64,000 nucleotides of DNA from Proteiniphilum saccharofermentans (GTDB lineage: Bacteria > Bacteroidota > Bacteroidia > Bacteroidales > Dysgonomonadaceae). Every line of letters starts with the position of its first letter. Positions within the stretch are counted from its first letter, which is position 1. The position numbers and the translations under genes are program-made. The DNA lies in assembly GCF_900095135.1 (NCBI RefSeq), contig NZ_LT605205.1:2914001-2978000 (forward strand), read 5' to 3'. The notes under the pieces were generated by a model, which was given only the letters and a program-made list of their open reading frames with translations, made no database searches and was not told the origin of the DNA. This document shows, piece after piece, positions 61,756-64,000 of this stretch.

Positions 61756-63900
61756 CTATTTATCGATCCCGACACGATTCAGGATAAAGGCAAACTCAAA
61801 GGCAGTATCTTTGATACCGTCATATCGCCCCGTAGCACCTCCATGGCCTGAATCCATATTCATATGGAGCAACAGGATATTATCATCCGTCTTCAGTGCG
61901 CGCAGTTTAGCTGCATATTTGGCCGGTTCGTGGAAAAGCACCTGCGAATCGTTGATACCGCCGGTAATCAATATATTGGGATAATCCTGCGCAGTGATAT
62001 TATCATAGGGCGAGTAAGAAAGGATATAGTTGTAATATTCCTCTTCATTGGGGTTACCCCACTCTTCATATTCACCTGTGGTGAGTGGCAGCGTATCGTC
62101 GAGCATAGTGTTGACTACATCGATAAACGGTACCTGCGCTACGATAGTCTGGTAAAGGTCCGGACGCATATTCGCCACGGCACCCATCAGCAATCCCCCT
62201 GCACTCCCCCCCATGGCGGCCAGTTTGTAGGAAGATGTATAACCATCCTGTATCAGTTTTTCGCTGCAGGCGATAAAATCGGTAAAGGTATTCTTTTTAT
62301 GCAACAGTTTTCCGTCTTCATACCATTGCTCACCCAGGTCGCTTCCTCCACGGATCTGGGCAACGGCGTACACAAAACCTCGATCGATCAGGCTGTACAT
62401 GCTCGCACTGAAATAGACATCAGAACTTATTCCGTAACTTCCATAGGAATAGAGCAACGCGGGATTGCTGCCATCTTTCTTCAATCCTTTCTTGTAAACG
62501 ACAGCCATCGGAACCTGCACTCCGTCGGGAGCGGTAGCCCAAAGCCGTTCCACTGTATAATCATCAGGGTTGAATCCCGAAGGCACTTCCTGTTCTTTCA
62601 GTTTTTCCGTTTCTTTTGTTTCTATGTTATATTCGTATAAAGTAGTGGGGCGGTTAAGCGACGTATAAGAATACCGGAAAGTGACGGCGTCATATTCGGG
62701 ATTACCGCTGAGTGATGCCGTATAGACCGGTTCGGGGAAAGCAATCGTTTCCGTTTCTCCCTCTCCTGATACCGGTTTGACCTGAATTTCAGCCAGTCCG
62801 TTTTTCCTTAACTCGAGCAACACATGATCTTTCAGTATATCGATCGATTCTATACGAACATCCTTATCATGGGGCACAAACAGTTTCCAGGCAGCACGAT
62901 CTTCATAGCCGGTGAGCGGCATTTCATAGATCATACCGTTAAGATTCTCTTTGTCTTTATAGCGGACAAAAAACTTGTCCTTATGCGGATAAACACTATA
63001 CTCCACATCCTGTACGCGGGGAAGGAACACTTTAAACGGGTCGGCAGGCCGGTCGGCAGAGATATATCTCTCTTCGGATGTGGTAGAACTTGCACTGGCA
63101 ATAAAAATATGCTGCCTGGTCTTGCTACCGTAGACGTAAGTGCCAAAACGGGCATCCTTCTCTTCATATACCAACTCACCTGCTGTCGCATCCAGTTGTT
63201 GCCTGTATACTTTAGAAGATCGTAATGTCTGGTCGATCACGCTGTAGAAAAGCGTCTTATTGTCGTTAGCCCACGCTACCGAGGCAACGCCATCCATTGA
63301 AAACCCTACATCTTCACCTGAAGCAAGGTCTTTGACTTTCATCGTGAATTCGGCATATGAACCGGTCTCATTATAGAAATAGACCGCCTTGCTGTTATCC
63401 GGACTGATAGAATAGCCTCTGAAAATAAATGCAGGTTTCCCTTCGGCCATCGCATTCACATCGAAAATAATCTCTTCCGGGGATTCCATCGACCCTTTAC
63501 GACGACAATAGGTGCGATACTGTTTCCCTTTTTCAGTGCGGCTATAGTAGTAATAACCATCCTTAAACGAGGGATAACTCTCATCATCCTCTTTCATTCT
63601 ACCTACAATCTCCTCAAAAATGGTCTGCTGAAGCGTTCTGGTAGAGGCCATTATGCTATCTGTATAGATATTCTCGGCATTGAGGTAATCAATTACCTTC
63701 GGGTTGTTTTTGTCTTTCAACCAATAATAGTTGTCGACACGCTGTTGCCCGAAATTAATAAACGTATCGGGAATCACTTCCGCTACCGGAGGAGCGGGAA
63801 AATCGGATTGTTTCAAAATCTCCACTTCTTCTTTTTTAGGATTGCACGATACGACCATAAGTGTAATAACACCCACAATCACCAAATTAATATGTCTCAT
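61756..63900 (-). CDS. S9-family oligopeptidase (protease II/prolyl oligopeptidase type), lipoprotein
   Basis: A 714-residue lipoprotein (VVSC near residue 19). Residues to about 430 form the beta-propeller (RVDNYYWLKDKNNPKVIDYLNAEN at its start, as in oligopeptidase B). The alpha/beta-hydrolase domain has AAMGGSAGGLLMGAVANMRPDLY (nucleophile Ser), ILITGGINDSQVLFHEPAKY (Asp) and MDSGHGGATGRYDGIK (His). It cuts short peptides, probably after basic or Pro residues, in the periplasm or at the cell surface, feeding the peptide importers. Promoter box at 63987-63994. Confidence 0.93.
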   Translation of the reverse strand: MRHINLVIVGVITLMVVSCNPKKEEVEILKQSDFPAPPVAEVIPDTFINFGQQRVDNYYWLKDKNNPKVIDYLNAENIYTDSIMASTRTLQQTIFEEIVGRMKEDDESYPSFKDGYYYYSRTEKGKQYRTYCRRKGSMESPEEIIFDVNAMAEGKPAFIFRGYSISPDNSKAVYFYNETGSYAEFTMKVKDLASGEDVGFSMDGVASVAWANDNKTLFYSVIDQTLRSSKVYRQQLDATAGELVYEEKDARFGTYVYGSKTRQHIFIASASSTTSEERYISADRPADPFKVFLPRVQDVEYSVYPHKDKFFVRYKDKENLNGMIYEMPLTGYEDRAAWKLFVPHDKDVRIESIDILKDHVLLELRKNGLAEIQVKPVSGEGETETIAFPEPVYTASLSGNPEYDAVTFRYSYTSLNRPTTLYEYNIETKETEKLKEQEVPSGFNPDDYTVERLWATAPDGVQVPMAVVYKKGLKKDGSNPALLYSYGSYGISSDVYFSASMYSLIDRGFVYAVAQIRGGSDLGEQWYEDGKLLHKKNTFTDFIACSEKLIQDGYTSSYKLAAMGGSAGGLLMGAVANMRPDLYQTIVAQVPFIDVVNTMLDDTLPLTTGEYEEWGNPNEEEYYNYILSYSPYDNITAQDYPNILITGGINDSQVLFHEPAKYAAKLRALKTDDNILLLHMNMDSGHGGATGRYDGIKDTAFEFAFILNRVGIDK

Positions 63901-63986
63901 GCGATTATTTTATTTCTATTTATTCAATCGTCCGATTTACCGGGTCATTTCACCATTATATTGACTCTTCTATCGGATTCGTAAGG

Positions 63987-63994
63987 CAAAATTA
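63987..63994 (-). promoter_or_regulatory. -7 box of the S9 peptidase gene
   Basis: TAATTTTG on the minus strand, matching TAnnTTTG, with a predicted leader of about 80 bases. The -33 region lies beyond the window end. Confidence 0.4.
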
Positions 63995-64000
63995 CATGAT

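Noticed and set aside
61864-62640. 258-codon ORF antisense to the S9 peptidase
   Set aside because: Shadow of the peptidase reading frame, with no recognisable motif.
1-64000. tRNA, rRNA or CRISPR features
   Set aside because: No TTCGAAT-type T-arm, no rRNA-like block and no regularly spaced direct repeats with unique spacers were noticed by eye; a covariance search was not possible.

Overview
The window is chromosomal DNA from a member of Bacteroidales, most likely a protein- or amino-acid-fermenting anaerobe of the Dysgonomonadaceae/Porphyromonadaceae type (Proteiniphilum- or Petrimonas-like). This rests on recognising protein families, not on a search. Supporting signs are Bacteroidetes-type promoters (a TTTG -33 box about 20 bases before a TAnnTTTG -7 box) ahead of many genes, lipoproteins with Bacteroidetes-style N termini, GH20 and GH30 enzymes, LytTR and porin-family proteins, and IS families common in this phylum.

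Layout. 1-1 kb: the rny start, zapA and a small coiled-coil gene. 1.3-4.4 kb: a B3/4-domain gene, then a decaying minus-strand locus with a secreted 155-aa protein, a broken lipoprotein carrying an HExxH peptidase domain, and a frameshifted fragment of that lipoprotein's N-terminal region. 4.8-8 kb: two L,D-transpeptidase-fold proteins and a sensor kinase. 8-14 kb: an rRNA methyltransferase, a secreted sugar isomerase-like protein, a Nudix hydrolase, a POT peptide transporter, an RsmI-like methyltransferase and a 5'-truncated rhomboid. 14.2-16.6 kb: murB-murA, the MurA having Asp in place of the catalytic Cys. 16.7-22.6 kb: 2-oxoacid:ferredoxin oxidoreductase, with divergent proline dehydrogenase and P5C dehydrogenase. 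22.7-24.3 kb: a small secreted fragment, a HigBA-like toxin-antitoxin pair and a SMUG2-like glycosylase. 24.3-31.2 kb: GH20, a GH30 remnant and an IS island with three transposases and a cut-off porin gene. 31.4-34.6 kb: an outer-membrane protein, an SDR, DUF6132, an unfused LpxC, a thioredoxin-like protein and a 37-aa membrane ORF. 34.8-41.9 kb: a TetR-controlled RND efflux operon ending in a PII-like gene. 41.9-43.6 kb: LytTR and LiaF-like proteins. 44-50 kb: malic enzyme/PTA, TrpB2-like, two half-size chromate transporters, a small membrane protein and a GNAT enzyme. 50-64 kb: topA, yigZ, an ADP-ribosylglycohydrolase, B12-dependent RNR, a serpin, speA, a CDF metal transporter and an S9 oligopeptidase.

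Many genes fit one metabolic style. The POT transporter and the S9 peptidase supply peptides and amino acids, ProDH/P5CDH turn proline into glutamate, the ferredoxin-linked KorAB oxidises 2-oxoacids, malic enzyme feeds pyruvate, and SpeA drains arginine to agmatine. No rRNA, tRNA or CRISPR array was seen.

The least explained signal is a dispersed repeat of about 50 bases, present four times in gaps between genes. Its central 6+2+6 palindrome differs in sequence from copy to copy but stays paired in every copy. Other points worth attention are alternative hairpins ahead of the chromate transporters, AATTCAAGATTC-type repeats in every gap of the efflux operon, a REP-like double hairpin, and several genes caught in mid-decay.
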